From the NCBI GenBank assembly GCA_029212465.1, contig JARGNV010000005.1, positions 1 through 64,000 of the forward strand: a stretch of 64,000 bases of DNA, given 5' to 3'. Shown here one piece after another: positions 42,533 through 52,415 of this stretch. The notes under the pieces were generated by a model, which saw nothing but the letters and a program-made list of their open reading frames with translations, was not told where the DNA came from and ran no database searches. How positions within the stretch are numbered: position 1 is the stretch's first letter; every line of letters starts with the position of its first letter. A program made the translations under genes and the position numbers. This DNA is from Legionellaceae bacterium. GTDB taxonomy: Bacteria; Pseudomonadota; Gammaproteobacteria; Legionellales; Legionellaceae.

Positions 42533-44947
42533 ATGCCTGATATCGTATATACATTAAATTTTCAACAGCTTGGAATGGCAGAATTAGACCGTGTCGGAGG
42601 AAAGAATGCTTCTCTCGGTGAGATGATTAGTCATTTAAGTGGTCTGGGGGTTCGCGTTCCAGGTGGGTTTGCAACTACTTCAGATGCTTTTCATGATTTT
42701 TTATCGCAAGGTGCGCTTCGACAAAATATTCAAGCAGCGTTGAAAGGCTTAGATGTTGACGATGTGGCAGCACTTGCGCGGGTGGGTGCAAGTATTCGTG
42801 AAATGATACTCAACGCATCTTTTAGTCCCTTGTTTGAAACAGCAGTGCATGATGCTTACCAAGCCCTCAGAGAAAAAATTGGCCACGATAATTTTACAGT
42901 TGCTGTACGTTCTTCTGCAACAGCCGAAGACTTACCCGATGCATCGTTTGCAGGCCAACAAGAAACACTTCTAAATGTAAAAGGGGTTGATGCTGTTTTA
43001 GTAGCTATGAAAGAAGTATTTGCCTCACTCTACAATGATAGGGCAATTGCTTATCGCGTACACCATGGATTTGCACATGATGATGTTGCGTTGTCTGTGG
43101 GTGTACAGCAAATGGTTCGAAGTGATTGTGGTGCAAGTGGTGTGATGTTTACCCTAGACACTGAGTCTGGGTTTGATCAGGTGGTTTTTATCACATCATC
43201 TTATGGTTTGGGCGAAATGGTGGTGCAGGGTGCTGTTAACCCAGATGAGTTTTATGTTTATAAGCCAGCACTTCGTGCAGGGCGTGAGGCTATTATTCGC
43301 CGAAACTTAGGTGAAAAGGCATTGGAAATGGTCTATAACACAGACCCCCATGCCAGTGAACGTGTGATGACACAAGATGTTGACGAAACAAGACGGCTAC
43401 AGTTTTCATTGACTGCAGAAGATGTTGAATATTTAGCACGTCAAGCCATGATAATTGAAGAGCAGTATGGTCGCCCTATGGATATTGAATGGGGTAAGGA
43501 CGGTGTTGATGGCACAATTTATTTATTACAGGCACGGCCTGAAACCGTACAAAGCCAACTGGCCGCCGCAGATAAACAAGTGATTGAGCGTTATGCTTTG
43601 AAAGCAACCGCTACCACTTTGACTGAAGGACGTAGCATTGGGCAGCGTATTGGTCAGGGACGTGTGCGCGTGATTAAAAATGTTTCTGAAATGCATCGTG
43701 TTGAGCCGGGTGATGTGTTGGTGTCTGATATGACAGACCCTGACTGGGAGCCTATCATGAAGCGCGCATCAGCGATTGTGACGAATCGTGGTGGGCGTAC
43801 ATGCCACGCTGCAATTATTGCACGAGAGCTTGGTATTCCTGCGGTGGTTGGCTGTGGGGATGCAACGCGTGTGATTCCTGATGGTGCAGAAGTCACCGTG
43901 AGCTGTGCTGAGGGTGACACCGGTTACGTATATCAGGGTCTCTTACCATTTGAACGCTCAGTACTGGATGTAGAAACATTGCCTGACTTGCCGATGAAAG
44001 TGATGTTGAATGTTGGAAACCCTGAGCGTGCATTTACATTCCAGTCTATTCCAAATGCAGGTGTTGGTCTTGCTCGGTTGGAGTTTCTGATTTCCAATAC
44101 AATTGGCATCCATCCGAAGGCATTACTCGCGTTTGATGATTTAAAGGATGCAGAGCTAAAGCAAAAAATTGCCGATAAAACAGCTGCTTATGCAAGCCCG
44201 GTTGCCTATTATGTTGAGCGCTTGAAAGAAGGTATTGCAACGATTGCAGCGGCTTTTTATCCGAAGCCTGTGATTGTGCGTTTGTCTGATTTTAAATCAA
44301 ATGAGTATGCAAATCTTTTAGGTGGGCCGTTGTATGAACCAGAAGAAGAAAACCCAATGCTTGGATTTAGAGGTGCGTCTCGTTATGTGGCACCTGAGTT
44401 TTCAGATTGCTTTGCGCTAGAATGCCAAGCGGTGAAAGCAGTACGTGAGTCGATGGGGCTTAATAATGTTGAAGTGATGATTCCATTTGTGCGCACGGTT
44501 AAGGAAGCGTCCAAGGTAATCGATGTGCTCAATGCCAACGGGCTTCGACGTGGAGAAAACGGGCTGCGCGTGATTATGATGTGTGAGTTGCCATCCAATG
44601 CGTTGCTGGCTGAAGCATTTCTGGAGCACTTCGATGGCTTTTCAATTGGCTCTAATGACTTAACACAATTAACACTTGGGCTTGATAGAGATTCGGGCCT
44701 CGTGGCTGAGCAGTTTGATGAGCGTGATTTGGCTGTAAAAACGTTGTTGCATATGGCGATTGATACGTGTAAACGTGCTGGTAAGTATGTTGGCATTTGT
44801 GGGCAAGGGCCGTCAGATCATCCCGACTTAGCCTTGTGGCTGATGCAGCAGGGAATTGATAGCGTGTCGCTTAATCCGGATACCGTACTTGAGACAAGTC
44901 TTATGCTTGCAAAGCAGCAAGTTGAACCGCTGGACGTTTTATCATGA
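42533..44947 (+). CDS. ppsA: Phosphoenolpyruvate synthase
   Basis: Converts pyruvate and ATP to PEP, AMP and phosphate in gluconeogenesis. It has 804 residues, as in E. coli (792). The N-terminal ATP-grasp domain is '[20 protein letters not shown]'. The phosphohistidine domain has its catalytic His in '[20 protein letters not shown]', and the C-terminal PEP/pyruvate TIM barrel has '[19 protein letters not shown]' and '[11 protein letters not shown]'. GAGAGGA lies 6 nt before the ATG. It heads a five-gene string in which each next gene overlaps or nearly touches the last. No PpsR-type regulator is nearby. Confidence 0.97.
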   Translation: MPDIVYTLNFQQLGMAELDRVGGKNASLGEMISHLSGLGVRVPGGFATTSDAFHDFLSQGALRQNIQAALKGLDVDDVAALARVGASIREMILNASFSPLFETAVHDAYQALREKIGHDNFTVAVRSSATAEDLPDASFAGQQETLLNVKGVDAVLVAMKEVFASLYNDRAIAYRVHHGFAHDDVALSVGVQQMVRSDCGASGVMFTLDTESGFDQVVFITSSYGLGEMVVQGAVNPDEFYVYKPALRAGREAIIRRNLGEKALEMVYNTDPHASERVMTQDVDETRRLQFSLTAEDVEYLARQAMIIEEQYGRPMDIEWGKDGVDGTIYLLQARPETVQSQLAAADKQVIERYALKATATTLTEGRSIGQRIGQGRVRVIKNVSEMHRVEPGDVLVSDMTDPDWEPIMKRASAIVTNRGGRTCHAAIIARELGIPAVVGCGDATRVIPDGAEVTVSCAEGDTGYVYQGLLPFERSVLDVETLPDLPMKVMLNVGNPERAFTFQSIPNAGVGLARLEFLISNTIGIHPKALLAFDDLKDAELKQKIADKTAAYASPVAYYVERLKEGIATIAAAFYPKPVIVRLSDFKSNEYANLLGGPLYEPEEENPMLGFRGASRYVAPEFSDCFALECQAVKAVRESMGLNNVEVMIPFVRTVKEASKVIDVLNANGLRRGENGLRVIMMCELPSNALLAEAFLEHFDGFSIGSNDLTQLTLGLDRDSGLVAEQFDERDLAVKTLLHMAIDTCKRAGKYVGICGQGPSDHPDLALWLMQQGIDSVSLNPDTVLETSLMLAKQQVEPLDVLS

Positions 44948-46422
44948 GTGAGGTGATAAAGCGTCGCCTTTTTTTTCTGTTATTTTTGTTGCTACTTGGG
45001 TGTTTATTTTTGCCCAACTTTGCTTTTGCAGCGGGAGCAAATAGCCATGAAGATCCAGTTGCCTCGGTTGTATTGTGGGTAACCTTGATTTTTTTCTTTG
45101 GTGTCATGGGGCGCTATATTGCACAACGCTTGAACCAGCCTGGGGTATTGGGCGAGTTACTCATGGGCGTTTTGCTTGGTAACTTCTGTTATTTTCTAGG
45201 CTTGCCACTGGCGGTTTTATTGCGTGAAGGTGGCATTGTTTTTGATGTGATGGGGGATATTCTAGCAGGCTCCTCTGTTGCAGAAGCCGTCTATACAGTG
45301 CTTCCGAGGCTCCCAGAGGCGAAACAAGTTACAGCTGTATTAACAGGCTCAGACGGTACAAACTTGATTCGCGTTGCTTATGTGGTTGATAGTTTTTCTC
45401 GTTATGGTGTTATCTTTTTACTGTTTATGGTGGGGCTTGAAACTTCTATTGATGAAATTAAGCATACAGGTCAGGAGTCGATTCGTGTTGCAATTATTGG
45501 TGTTTTAGCACCGATTATTTGTGGTTTTTTGGTGACATTGCTCTTGGTACCTGAAGCGTCGCTTAAAACGGATTTATTCTTGGCTGCAACGCTTTGTGCA
45601 ACCAGTGTTGGCATTACTGCACGCGTTTTGAAAGAGCTAAAAAAAATACGTACGAGAGAAGCCAAAACTATTCTGGGTGCGGCCATGATTGATGATGTTT
45701 TAGGGCTTATTATTTTAGCAATGGTAAGTAGTGTGGTGCTTACGGGTATTGTTGATGTAGCAACTCTTGGACGCGTACTTTTGCAAGTGGTGCTCTTTTT
45801 TACAGGGGTTTTATTAATGGGGCCCTGGGTTTTACGGCGCATGGTTGCGTTGTTTCGTTTTTTAGAGCCTTGGGAAGCGAAGCTGGTTATTTCATTTGTG
45901 TTTGTAATGGCCCTTTCATGGCTTGCAACGGTTGTGCAGCTGGCGAGTATTATAGGGGCATTTGCGGCGGGCTTGATTATTCATGATGGCTTTTTTGATG
46001 GTCATGCCTTAGATGGCGAGCGTGATACACAAATTCGAGAACTGGTAGCCCCTCTTGAAGCCTTATTGGCACCACTATTTTTCATGTTAATTGGGATTCA
46101 AGTTAAACTAGAAGCGTTTTTAGATTGGCACGTTTTATTGGTGTCTGCAGGCCTAACGATTGCAGCCGTTCTTGGAAAATTGGTGAGTGGCTGGGGTGGT
46201 GCAAAAAAAGACGATCGCTTATTAATTGGGATTGGCATGTTACCACGTGGTGAGGTAGGGCTTGTATTTGCATCGATTGGGCGAACCCTTGGTGTGTTGT
46301 CAGATGATTTATTTTCGGCGATTATTTTGATGGTCATTATTACGACCTTTGTAGCACCACCCTGGTTAAAATTGCGCTATGCGAAACTCTCTGAAAAGTC
46401 GAAGAAGGTAACGCATGCTTGA
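44944..46422 (+). CDS. Cation:proton antiporter, CPA2 (Kef/NapA-like) family
   Basis: A 492-residue inner-membrane protein with about 12-13 hydrophobic segments. An N-terminal signal-like segment ends near '[13 protein letters not shown]', followed by the family core: '[18 protein letters not shown]', the ion-binding Asp-Asp in '[14 protein letters not shown]' (about residues 235-248), and '[16 protein letters not shown]' near the end. It has no C-terminal TrkA-N domain, so it is closer to NapA/GerN than KefB/C. Substrate Na+ or K+ is not decidable. The ATG overlaps the ppsA stop by 4 bp, so it is co-translated with ppsA. Confidence 0.9.
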   Translation: MSEVIKRRLFFLLFLLLLGCLFLPNFAFAAGANSHEDPVASVVLWVTLIFFFGVMGRYIAQRLNQPGVLGELLMGVLLGNFCYFLGLPLAVLLREGGIVFDVMGDILAGSSVAEAVYTVLPRLPEAKQVTAVLTGSDGTNLIRVAYVVDSFSRYGVIFLLFMVGLETSIDEIKHTGQESIRVAIIGVLAPIICGFLVTLLLVPEASLKTDLFLAATLCATSVGITARVLKELKKIRTREAKTILGAAMIDDVLGLIILAMVSSVVLTGIVDVATLGRVLLQVVLFFTGVLLMGPWVLRRMVALFRFLEPWEAKLVISFVFVMALSWLATVVQLASIIGAFAAGLIIHDGFFDGHALDGERDTQIRELVAPLEALLAPLFFMLIGIQVKLEAFLDWHVLLVSAGLTIAAVLGKLVSGWGGAKKDDRLLIGIGMLPRGEVGLVFASIGRTLGVLSDDLFSAIILMVIITTFVAPPWLKLRYAKLSEKSKKVTHA

Positions 46423-47254
46423 TAAGACCAACTTATTGCTTGATGTAACCCGTGCGTTAGAAGAAGATGTGGGACAGGGAGATATTACAGCGGGTTTAAT
46501 TCCTGAGAATTTACACGCAAAAGCCACGATTTTATCGCGTGAGCCGATGGTTGTATGCGGCATTCCTTGGGTGAACCAGGTGTTTTCAGCGGTTGATTCA
46601 GCAGTTACTATTAATTGGCAAGTTGCTGAAGAAGACACGTTAAGTGAGCCGATGATACTTGCAACAATTGAAGGCGCTGTACGTAGCATATTAACCGCTG
46701 AGCGGGCAGCACTTAATTTCTTACAAACTTTGTCTGGCATTGCGACCGAAACAAGGCGGTATGTGAAATGCTTGGAAGGATTGCATACACAGTTACTTGA
46801 TACGAGAAAAACAATCCCGGGCTTAAGGGTTGCTTCTAAGTATGCGGTGCGTTGTGGTGGTGGCGTGAATCACCGTCTCGGTTTGTTTGATGCAATTCTC
46901 ATTAAAGAAAATCATATTAAAGCGTGTGGCTCTATTGATGCTGCAGTGCATCTTGCACGTGAACGCGGTGTAGGCCTGTGGATTGAAGTCGAGGTAGAAA
47001 CGCTGGATGAATTTAAACAGGCACTCAATGCGCAACCTGACAGAATTTTGTTGGATAACTTTAGTGAAGTCATGCTTTCAGAAGCTGTTGCACTGAGGCA
47101 GTCGTCGGATGTGCTCTTAGAGGCGTCTGGAGGTGTTGACCTGTCAAATATTCGAAGTATTGCTGAAACAGGCGTTGATTATATTTCTGTGGGCGCGACG
47201 ACCAAATCAGTACGTGCTATCGATTTGAGCTTATTGTTGGATGATGACTTATGA
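46415..47254 (+). CDS. nadC: Quinolinate phosphoribosyltransferase (decarboxylating)
   Basis: Makes nicotinate mononucleotide from quinolinate and PRPP, the third de novo NAD step. It has 279 residues. Signatures are 'ALEEDVGQGDITAGLIP' at the N-terminus, 'TLSGIATETRRYVKCLEG', 'LDTRKTIPGLR' (PRPP/quinolinate site), 'LIKENHIKACGS', 'EVEVETLDEFKQAL' and 'DYISVGATTKS' at the C-terminus. The ATG overlaps the antiporter stop by 8 bp. Its partners nadB and nadA are 5.4 and 7.8 kb upstream on the other strand. Confidence 0.96.
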   Translation: MLDKTNLLLDVTRALEEDVGQGDITAGLIPENLHAKATILSREPMVVCGIPWVNQVFSAVDSAVTINWQVAEEDTLSEPMILATIEGAVRSILTAERAALNFLQTLSGIATETRRYVKCLEGLHTQLLDTRKTIPGLRVASKYAVRCGGGVNHRLGLFDAILIKENHIKACGSIDAAVHLARERGVGLWIEVEVETLDEFKQALNAQPDRILLDNFSEVMLSEAVALRQSSDVLLEASGGVDLSNIRSIAETGVDYISVGATTKSVRAIDLSLLLDDDL

Positions 47255-48315
47255 AGCCTACTCTCGTATTTACAGGGGGGGGGACTGCAGGTCATGTCAC
47301 GCCTAATTTGGCACTGATAGATGCATTGTCTGCTGATTTTAAGATGATTTATATTGGCTCTCAAAAAGGCATTGAGCATCAAATGGTGTCCGCTAAAAAA
47401 ATACCCTATTATGCAGTTCGCTCTGGAAAGCTCAGGCGTTACTTTAGCTGGCAGAATGTGCGAGATCCATTTAATTTACTCATTGGTATTTTTCAATCAG
47501 CGTTGTTGTTGCGCCGCTTAAAACCGAAGCTTGTGTTTTCAAAGGGTGGGTTTGTTGCTTTACCGGTTGTGATTGGTGCATGGCTTAATCGTATTCCTGT
47601 GATAGCACATGAATCAGATTTGAGTCCAGGCCTTGCTAACCGGCTTAGTTTTCCATTTGTAACAACGATTTGTGTCACATTTGATGCTGGAAAAGCTTAT
47701 TTCAAACGGAAAGATAAGGTGCTTGTAACGGGTACGCCTATTCGGCCTGAGTTATTGAAAGGCTCTCGTGAGGCAGGATTAGCACACTGTGGGTTTGATG
47801 GCAGCAAACCATGTTTGCTAATTATGGGGGGAAGTCTTGGTGCGCAAGTATTAAACCGCTGTGTACGAGAAGTCCTTGATGCATTGTGCATGACGTTTCA
47901 TGTGATTCACTTATGTGGGACGGGCAAAGTAGATGATACGCTCTTGAAGCATCCAGATTATTATCAATTAGAATATGCAACAGATGAGTTACCAGACTTA
48001 TTTGCGGCAAGTAATGTCGTGCTTTCACGTGCGGGCGCGAATGCGTTATATGAAATTTTGGCGTTGGCCAAACCGCATGTATTAGTGCCGCTTTCGCGCC
48101 GTTATAGCCGTGGTGACCAAATTGATAATGCACGCTACTTTGAGAAAAAAGGGATTAGCACGGTTTTAGAAGATACTGAAGACTTAAGTGCGGATGTGGT
48201 GCGCGAAACGATCGAGCGTGTATATGCAGCACGTGAAGGCAGTATACAAAAAATGAAGGCGTTAAATATTCAGTCAGCAACGCCCGTTCTAATTGATTTA
48301 ATTAAACAACAGTAA
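47251..48315 (+). CDS. murG: MurG-family GlcNAc transferase of Bacillota type
   Basis: A 354-residue GT28 glycosyltransferase. MurG adds GlcNAc to lipid I on the cytoplasmic face of the inner membrane to make lipid II. The motifs 'FTGGGTAGHVTPNLALI', 'AVRSGKLRRYFSW', 'FSKGGFVALPVVIGAW', 'HESDLSPGLANRLSFPF', 'IMGGSLGAQVLN' and 'LSRAGANALYEIL' match the clostridial/bacillar MurG branch. They do not match the gammaproteobacterial GGTGGHVFP/ 'GMGGYVSGP' type. It sits in the ppsA-nadC operon rather than in a dcw cluster. It may be the main MurG, a second copy or a paralog with another acceptor; a dcw-linked copy would have to be looked for elsewhere in the genome. Confidence 0.85.
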   Translation: MKPTLVFTGGGTAGHVTPNLALIDALSADFKMIYIGSQKGIEHQMVSAKKIPYYAVRSGKLRRYFSWQNVRDPFNLLIGIFQSALLLRRLKPKLVFSKGGFVALPVVIGAWLNRIPVIAHESDLSPGLANRLSFPFVTTICVTFDAGKAYFKRKDKVLVTGTPIRPELLKGSREAGLAHCGFDGSKPCLLIMGGSLGAQVLNRCVREVLDALCMTFHVIHLCGTGKVDDTLLKHPDYYQLEYATDELPDLFAASNVVLSRAGANALYEILALAKPHVLVPLSRRYSRGDQIDNARYFEKKGISTVLEDTEDLSADVVRETIERVYAAREGSIQKMKALNIQSATPVLIDLIKQQ

Positions 48316-48324
48316 GGAGTTGTA

Positions 48325-48648
48325 ATGCTATACGATGCTGGACCTCATGCGTTTTATTATCAGAGACGATATGCAGGAAATACGAGTGAGGTAGACAAAA
48401 AGACAGATGCAGCTTATCAGCTGTGGCTTAAGTGCAGAGAGGAGCACAAACATTCACCTGCTACGGTTGTTGCAGATGCGAAATATGTTGAGAATACTGT
48501 TTGTAAAACAGCGTATACAAAAAATACACCAACACCTCCTTTTTGCAGCGAGTTAGAGATTCTTTTACGGTATGCATTTTTGGCGAAAATACCACCAGTA
48601 GATAAAGCGGAGCCCAAAGCAAGTAACATGACGCCATCTGGGCCTTAG
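48325..48648 (+). CDS. Unknown small protein, last gene of the ppsA string
   Basis: A 107-residue soluble protein. AAGGAG lies 7 nt before the ATG, and it starts 9 bp after murG, so co-transcription is likely. The composition is ordinary, with Tyr-rich start ('YDAGPHAFYYQRRYAGN'), three Cys and a Pro-rich tail ('TPTPPFCSELEILLRYAFL'). No signal peptide, no recognised family. It ends 4 bp into the convergent ygfZ gene. The strong ribosome site and gene-like spacing are the main evidence that it is real. Confidence 0.55.
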   Translation: MLYDAGPHAFYYQRRYAGNTSEVDKKTDAAYQLWLKCREEHKHSPATVVADAKYVENTVCKTAYTKNTPTPPFCSELEILLRYAFLAKIPPVDKAEPKASNMTPSGP

Positions 48649-49610
48649 CCGTTGATGGTTTGTAGTGTAATGGCTGTGTGATGTGACTCAAAACGAATGA
48701 TGTCAGGGTGTTCAAGCAAGATACTTGCTGCAACTAAGTATCGTTTGTCTTTCAATAAACAAAAATCAACAAGCTCACCGACTTCTTGCGTGTTTTCTTC
48801 ATTCATTAAACGCAGCCCTGGCTGCAAAGGTTCATGTGCTTCAATAATGAACTGCTTTAATGTATGCTTGAGTTTTGCGCGGTAATGAGTGCGCGCAATG
48901 ATTTCTTGTCCTTTGTAGCACCCTTTATCAAAGTCAAGATGGCCTGATAAATGTAGGTTTAGGCGATGTGGTAGAAATAACCCGCGTGACTCAGGATAAA
49001 TTTGAATATCTCCGTGCTCTAATCGCAATGCATGCCAAGTGTTTTCGTCTTGAAGTGCTTGCGCTACGATAAACGGCGCTTTGATGCTGTCTAGGACGTC
49101 ATGTTTTACGAGTAAGATGTAATAACCGTCGCCTAAGTGATAAGTAGCAGCCTCTTTTGTAAAAGTGCATGCATATTTTTCATGCGGCCATGCACCTTCA
49201 AAAGGGGTTGGTTCATTATCGTTATGCAGATAGAAGCCTAAAATGGCATATGTATTGTCATGCTCAAGTGTTACGCGTGATAAGGCCGCTGTTTTTGAAA
49301 GTGATTTTTCCGTTTTTTCAAGTAATGCCTTAGGTAGTACAAGGTGTAGGGCTTCATTCAGTTTTAAGACATCAACCAAGGCTAGTATACGCCCTTTCAA
49401 GTTACAAAAAGCGCCCTGTTGCACTTGGGAGGCATTAACGGCATTAACATTGCAGCTTATCTGACCTTGCAGAAATTCAGCCGCATTGTCTCCAAGCAGT
49501 TTTAGTATGCATAAGTTTGATAAGTCAAATAACGTATTTTGAAGAGGCGTCATATTTTTAATTACCCATTTATATAAAGCTGCGTCTATTGTATGTTGTG
49601 CTTCATGCAA
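48645..49610 (-). CDS. ygfZ: Folate-binding protein YgfZ (Fe-S cluster assembly/repair)
   Basis: GcvT-like folate-binding protein that helps assemble or repair certain [4Fe-4S] enzymes such as MiaB, which is also encoded in this window. It has 321 residues from the ATG at 49610; an internal ATG at 49553 is an alternative, and neither has a strong ribosome site. The family motif K-G-C-Y-x-G-Q-E is present ('DKGCYKGQEIIARTHYRAKL', about 217-236), including the functional Cys. In E. coli ygfZ is divergent from sdhE-ygfX; here those genes lie 3.6 kb away behind three other genes. Confidence 0.9.
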   Translation of the reverse strand: MHEAQHTIDAALYKWVIKNMTPLQNTLFDLSNLCILKLLGDNAAEFLQGQISCNVNAVNASQVQQGAFCNLKGRILALVDVLKLNEALHLVLPKALLEKTEKSLSKTAALSRVTLEHDNTYAILGFYLHNDNEPTPFEGAWPHEKYACTFTKEAATYHLGDGYYILLVKHDVLDSIKAPFIVAQALQDENTWHALRLEHGDIQIYPESRGLFLPHRLNLHLSGHLDFDKGCYKGQEIIARTHYRAKLKHTLKQFIIEAHEPLQPGLRLMNEENTQEVGELVDFCLLKDKRYLVAASILLEHPDIIRFESHHTAITLQTING

Positions 49611-49618
49611 ATTAAAGT

Positions 49619-50932
49619 TTATAGGCTTGGTAAAACTTTGGTAGATTCTTCCCCGACAAGGGTCGCCAAGTCTGCCTGAGACTGGGTTTGTTTGTGTGGT
49701 GCAAACACACTGTTTTTTAATAATGGTGAAGGAGAGTCGTCTAATTTTAGCTCTCTAACTTGTTCTTTCTGCTTAGGTAGATGCGTGGGGACTACTTTCC
49801 CGGCAATTGTTGCTAAAACAGAAACAACGGCTGCCAAAAAGGGTAAGATAGGAGGCATAAACCCGCCAAATACGACAAAGAAGCCAGTTGCTACAATAGT
49901 CATACAAACGCTCATACGCAAAATGAGGGTGTTTGCATGGTAGGCACGTCGCTGTTCCAGCTGTTCGATAGTAGCGGTTAGCTCTGTTGAATTAGCAGAC
50001 GATGTTTTGAGTTGTTTTTTATAGTTATTAATGAGATTTTTTAGGCGATCATCTTCAATGAGTAGCCGAGTGGTATGTAAAAATAAGTTATATGTCGGGC
50101 AAATAATAGCCGCATATATAGCTAAAGGCGCCAGTGGCCCTGTGAGTACAAACGTATTCAGTAGCCCGGTTGCTATCCAGCCAAAATCGTAAGCAATTTC
50201 CCACCAGCGCGCATTCATGTTGAGGTGCACTTGATGCCGCTGTAACGCAGATAAGGATTGCTCGTTTTTTGTGGGTGAATACCAGTGCTTGAACAAGTGA
50301 AATACGTTGGTTAAAAACCGTGGTACCAAAAGACAAGCCTGATAAAAAATGAGTGTACGCAAAAAGGCATCTAAAGGCGTCATGAAACGACCATAGTACT
50401 CAAAGTTATTGATAAGCAGAATAGAGCCGGCCAAAACACGACGTCCCCTTAAAGTCATAAGACGCCAAAAATCTGCCTGGGCTGTTTTCGAGCGAATAAA
50501 GTCTTCGTGCGGGTCGTTGATGCTCAGATTGCCCGCTGCCTTGTTAGGTGCAGTAATATCGAGCCCTATTTTCTGCAAATAATTCCGACAAAAAGTACGT
50601 GTGCGCTGTATTGAAAGTAGCTCAAGTTGCGAGCTTTGTAGGCGTAGGTGTTCAAGTAGCTCTGCATAGACAAGAATAGACGCAACATACTTTTTTTGCT
50701 CTTCCTGGTCGTATTTTTGGACATTGCTAATCAGTGTGGCACATAAAATATGGTATTTAACTTGTACATAAGGTAAGTCGAGAAGTACTTTTGAGAGCGC
50801 TTCTGAAGACAGTTTTTTAAGTTTATCCTCAAAAACCCACTGATTGTTCTGTATGACATCACTGGCTGATAGCCCGAGATCTGTCAGTAACTCGCTGGTT
50901 AGAAGATGTATGGTAGGTTCTTTTTTAAGCAT
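49619..50932 (-). CDS. Unknown multi-pass membrane protein with coiled-coil region
   Basis: A 437-residue protein from the ATG at 50932, chosen for GAGGTG 4 nt upstream; a start 12 bp earlier is also possible. The N-terminal about 150 residues are soluble and helical, with a death-domain-like or all-helical look but no recognised fold. Hydrophobic segments follow at about 205-225, 257-290 and 340-385 ('MSVCMTIVATGFFVVFGGFM'), with a charged loop between ('LKNLINNYKKQLKTSSANST'). The C-terminal 50 residues are polar. It lies 8 bp behind ygfZ's start on the same strand. No function is evident. Confidence 0.6.
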   Translation of the reverse strand: MLKKEPTIHLLTSELLTDLGLSASDVIQNNQWVFEDKLKKLSSEALSKVLLDLPYVQVKYHILCATLISNVQKYDQEEQKKYVASILVYAELLEHLRLQSSQLELLSIQRTRTFCRNYLQKIGLDITAPNKAAGNLSINDPHEDFIRSKTAQADFWRLMTLRGRRVLAGSILLINNFEYYGRFMTPLDAFLRTLIFYQACLLVPRFLTNVFHLFKHWYSPTKNEQSLSALQRHQVHLNMNARWWEIAYDFGWIATGLLNTFVLTGPLAPLAIYAAIICPTYNLFLHTTRLLIEDDRLKNLINNYKKQLKTSSANSTELTATIEQLEQRRAYHANTLILRMSVCMTIVATGFFVVFGGFMPPILPFLAAVVSVLATIAGKVVPTHLPKQKEQVRELKLDDSPSPLLKNSVFAPHKQTQSQADLATLVGEESTKVLPSL

Positions 50933-50956
50933 AGTACACCTCAACTCTCAAAAAAG

Positions 50957-52249
50957 TTACCGGTCTTCATCAAGGCGAGAGTGCGCCTTTGTGTCAGGCA
51001 TGATGATGTATACAGCCAGTGAGAGCGTGATACATGTCGCAACATACCAGAAAAACCAGGGTTCATGCCCTATTTTTTTAAACCAAAGGGCTAAATATTC
51101 TGCTGTGCCACCAAAGAAGGAAACCGCAAGCGCGTAAGGTAGACTCACACCGATGGCACGAATTTCAACGGGAAATAATTCTGCTTTAACAATGGCATTA
51201 ATCGACGTGTAGTTTGCAACAATCAGGAGTGCTGTCGTGATGAGCGCAAATATCACCCAGTAATCTTGGGTGGTGCTGAGTGTTGTAAGAATTGGCACGG
51301 TGGTTAGCGCGCCTAAAATACCAAAGGCAATTAAAAGGGGTCTTCGACCAATAAAGTCTGATAAAAGTCCAAATAAAGGTTGGACCACCATAAATACAAA
51401 TAAGGTTGATGCAGACAGCATAGTGGCTGTATCACGACTAAGACCAATAGTATTTACAATAAACTTTTGCATGTAAGTAGAGTAGGTGTAGAAAGCAAGC
51501 GTTCCTCCCATGGTGAGCCCAATAACAATCAGGACCTCTCTAGGATGTTTTAACAGCTCAACAAAAGGATGTTTTTTTGAAGCCTGAGGCGCTTCATTAA
51601 CAAATGAGTCTGTTTCTTTAATGCGGCACCGCAGATAGAAACCAACATATGCACCTAAAGCACCAATAAAAAAGGGAACGCGCCAGCCCCAGCGATAGAG
51701 TTCCTCAGTGGTTAAGAGGTAACGTTGCAAAAGAATGAGCACGGAAAGTGCAATCAGTTGCCCCATAATGAGTGTTACATATTGAAAGCTTGAGTAAAAA
51801 CCACGATAGCGGCTACTTGCCATTTCACTGAGGTAGGTTGCGCTTACGCCATATTCACCACCAACACTAACCCCCTGTATGAGGCGTGCAAAAACGAGTA
51901 TGGCAGGTGACAACATACCAACCATATCGTAGGTTGGTGCGAGAGCAATAAGTAAAGAGCCAAAACACATCAAAATAACGGAAAAGGTAAGGGCTTTTTT
52001 TCGCCCATACTTGTCGGCGTATACCCCCATAAGCAAGCCCCCCACAGGCCGCATTAAAAATCCAACTGCAAAAATAGCCGCTGTATTCAGTAGCTGTGCA
52101 GTTAAGTTGCCTTTAGGGAAGAAAGACTGGGCAAAGTACAGCGAAAAAGCGGAATAAATATACCAATCATACCACTCAATGAGGTTACCCAGTGCGCCAC
52201 CAAAAATAGATTTGAGGCGGTTTTTTGTGTTTAGTAAGCGTGCCTTCAT
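50957..52249 (-). CDS. MFS transporter, MHS family, KgtP-like (alpha-ketoglutarate permease type)
   Basis: A 430-residue, 12-segment proton symporter of the metabolite:H+ symporter family. The opening 'GALGNLIEWYDWYIYSAFSL' and 'AVGFLMRPVGGLLMGVYADK' and 'RLIQGVSVGGEYGVSATYLS' are close to E. coli KgtP, as are 'STYMQKFIVNTIGLSRDTA' and 'IKAELFPVEIRAIGVSLPYA'-type blocks (here 'VKAELFPVEIRAIGVSLPYA'). The likely substrate is 2-oxoglutarate or another dicarboxylate, by homology only. It is transcribed towards ygfZ and splits it from sdhE. A 166-bp gap upstream carries a small inverted repeat. Confidence 0.88.
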   Translation of the reverse strand: MKARLLNTKNRLKSIFGGALGNLIEWYDWYIYSAFSLYFAQSFFPKGNLTAQLLNTAAIFAVGFLMRPVGGLLMGVYADKYGRKKALTFSVILMCFGSLLIALAPTYDMVGMLSPAILVFARLIQGVSVGGEYGVSATYLSEMASSRYRGFYSSFQYVTLIMGQLIALSVLILLQRYLLTTEELYRWGWRVPFFIGALGAYVGFYLRCRIKETDSFVNEAPQASKKHPFVELLKHPREVLIVIGLTMGGTLAFYTYSTYMQKFIVNTIGLSRDTATMLSASTLFVFMVVQPLFGLLSDFIGRRPLLIAFGILGALTTVPILTTLSTTQDYWVIFALITTALLIVANYTSINAIVKAELFPVEIRAIGVSLPYALAVSFFGGTAEYLALWFKKIGHEPWFFWYVATCITLSLAVYIIMPDTKAHSRLDEDR

Positions 52250-52285
52250 AAGTTTTTACATCTCTAAGTCCGTTTACAACAAAAT

Positions 52286-52308
52286 TTTGGTATATATTTT
52301 CTACCAAA
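52286..52308. promoter_or_regulatory. Small inverted repeat upstream of the KgtP-like gene
   Basis: TTTGGTA (52286-52292) and TACCAAA (52302-52308), 9-nt spacer, 37 bp before the ATG at 52249. It overlaps a TATATATTTT stretch that could be the -10. Possible operator; weak. Confidence 0.3.
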
Positions 52309-52415
52309 CCAGCCATTTTACAGCCTTTTGCCTAATTTGGCAACATGTAAAGGGGGTTTGTGCTTACGAGGGCTGCGGTATCTCATTGTTTTTAAAGAAA
52401 AATAGAGAATAGAAG

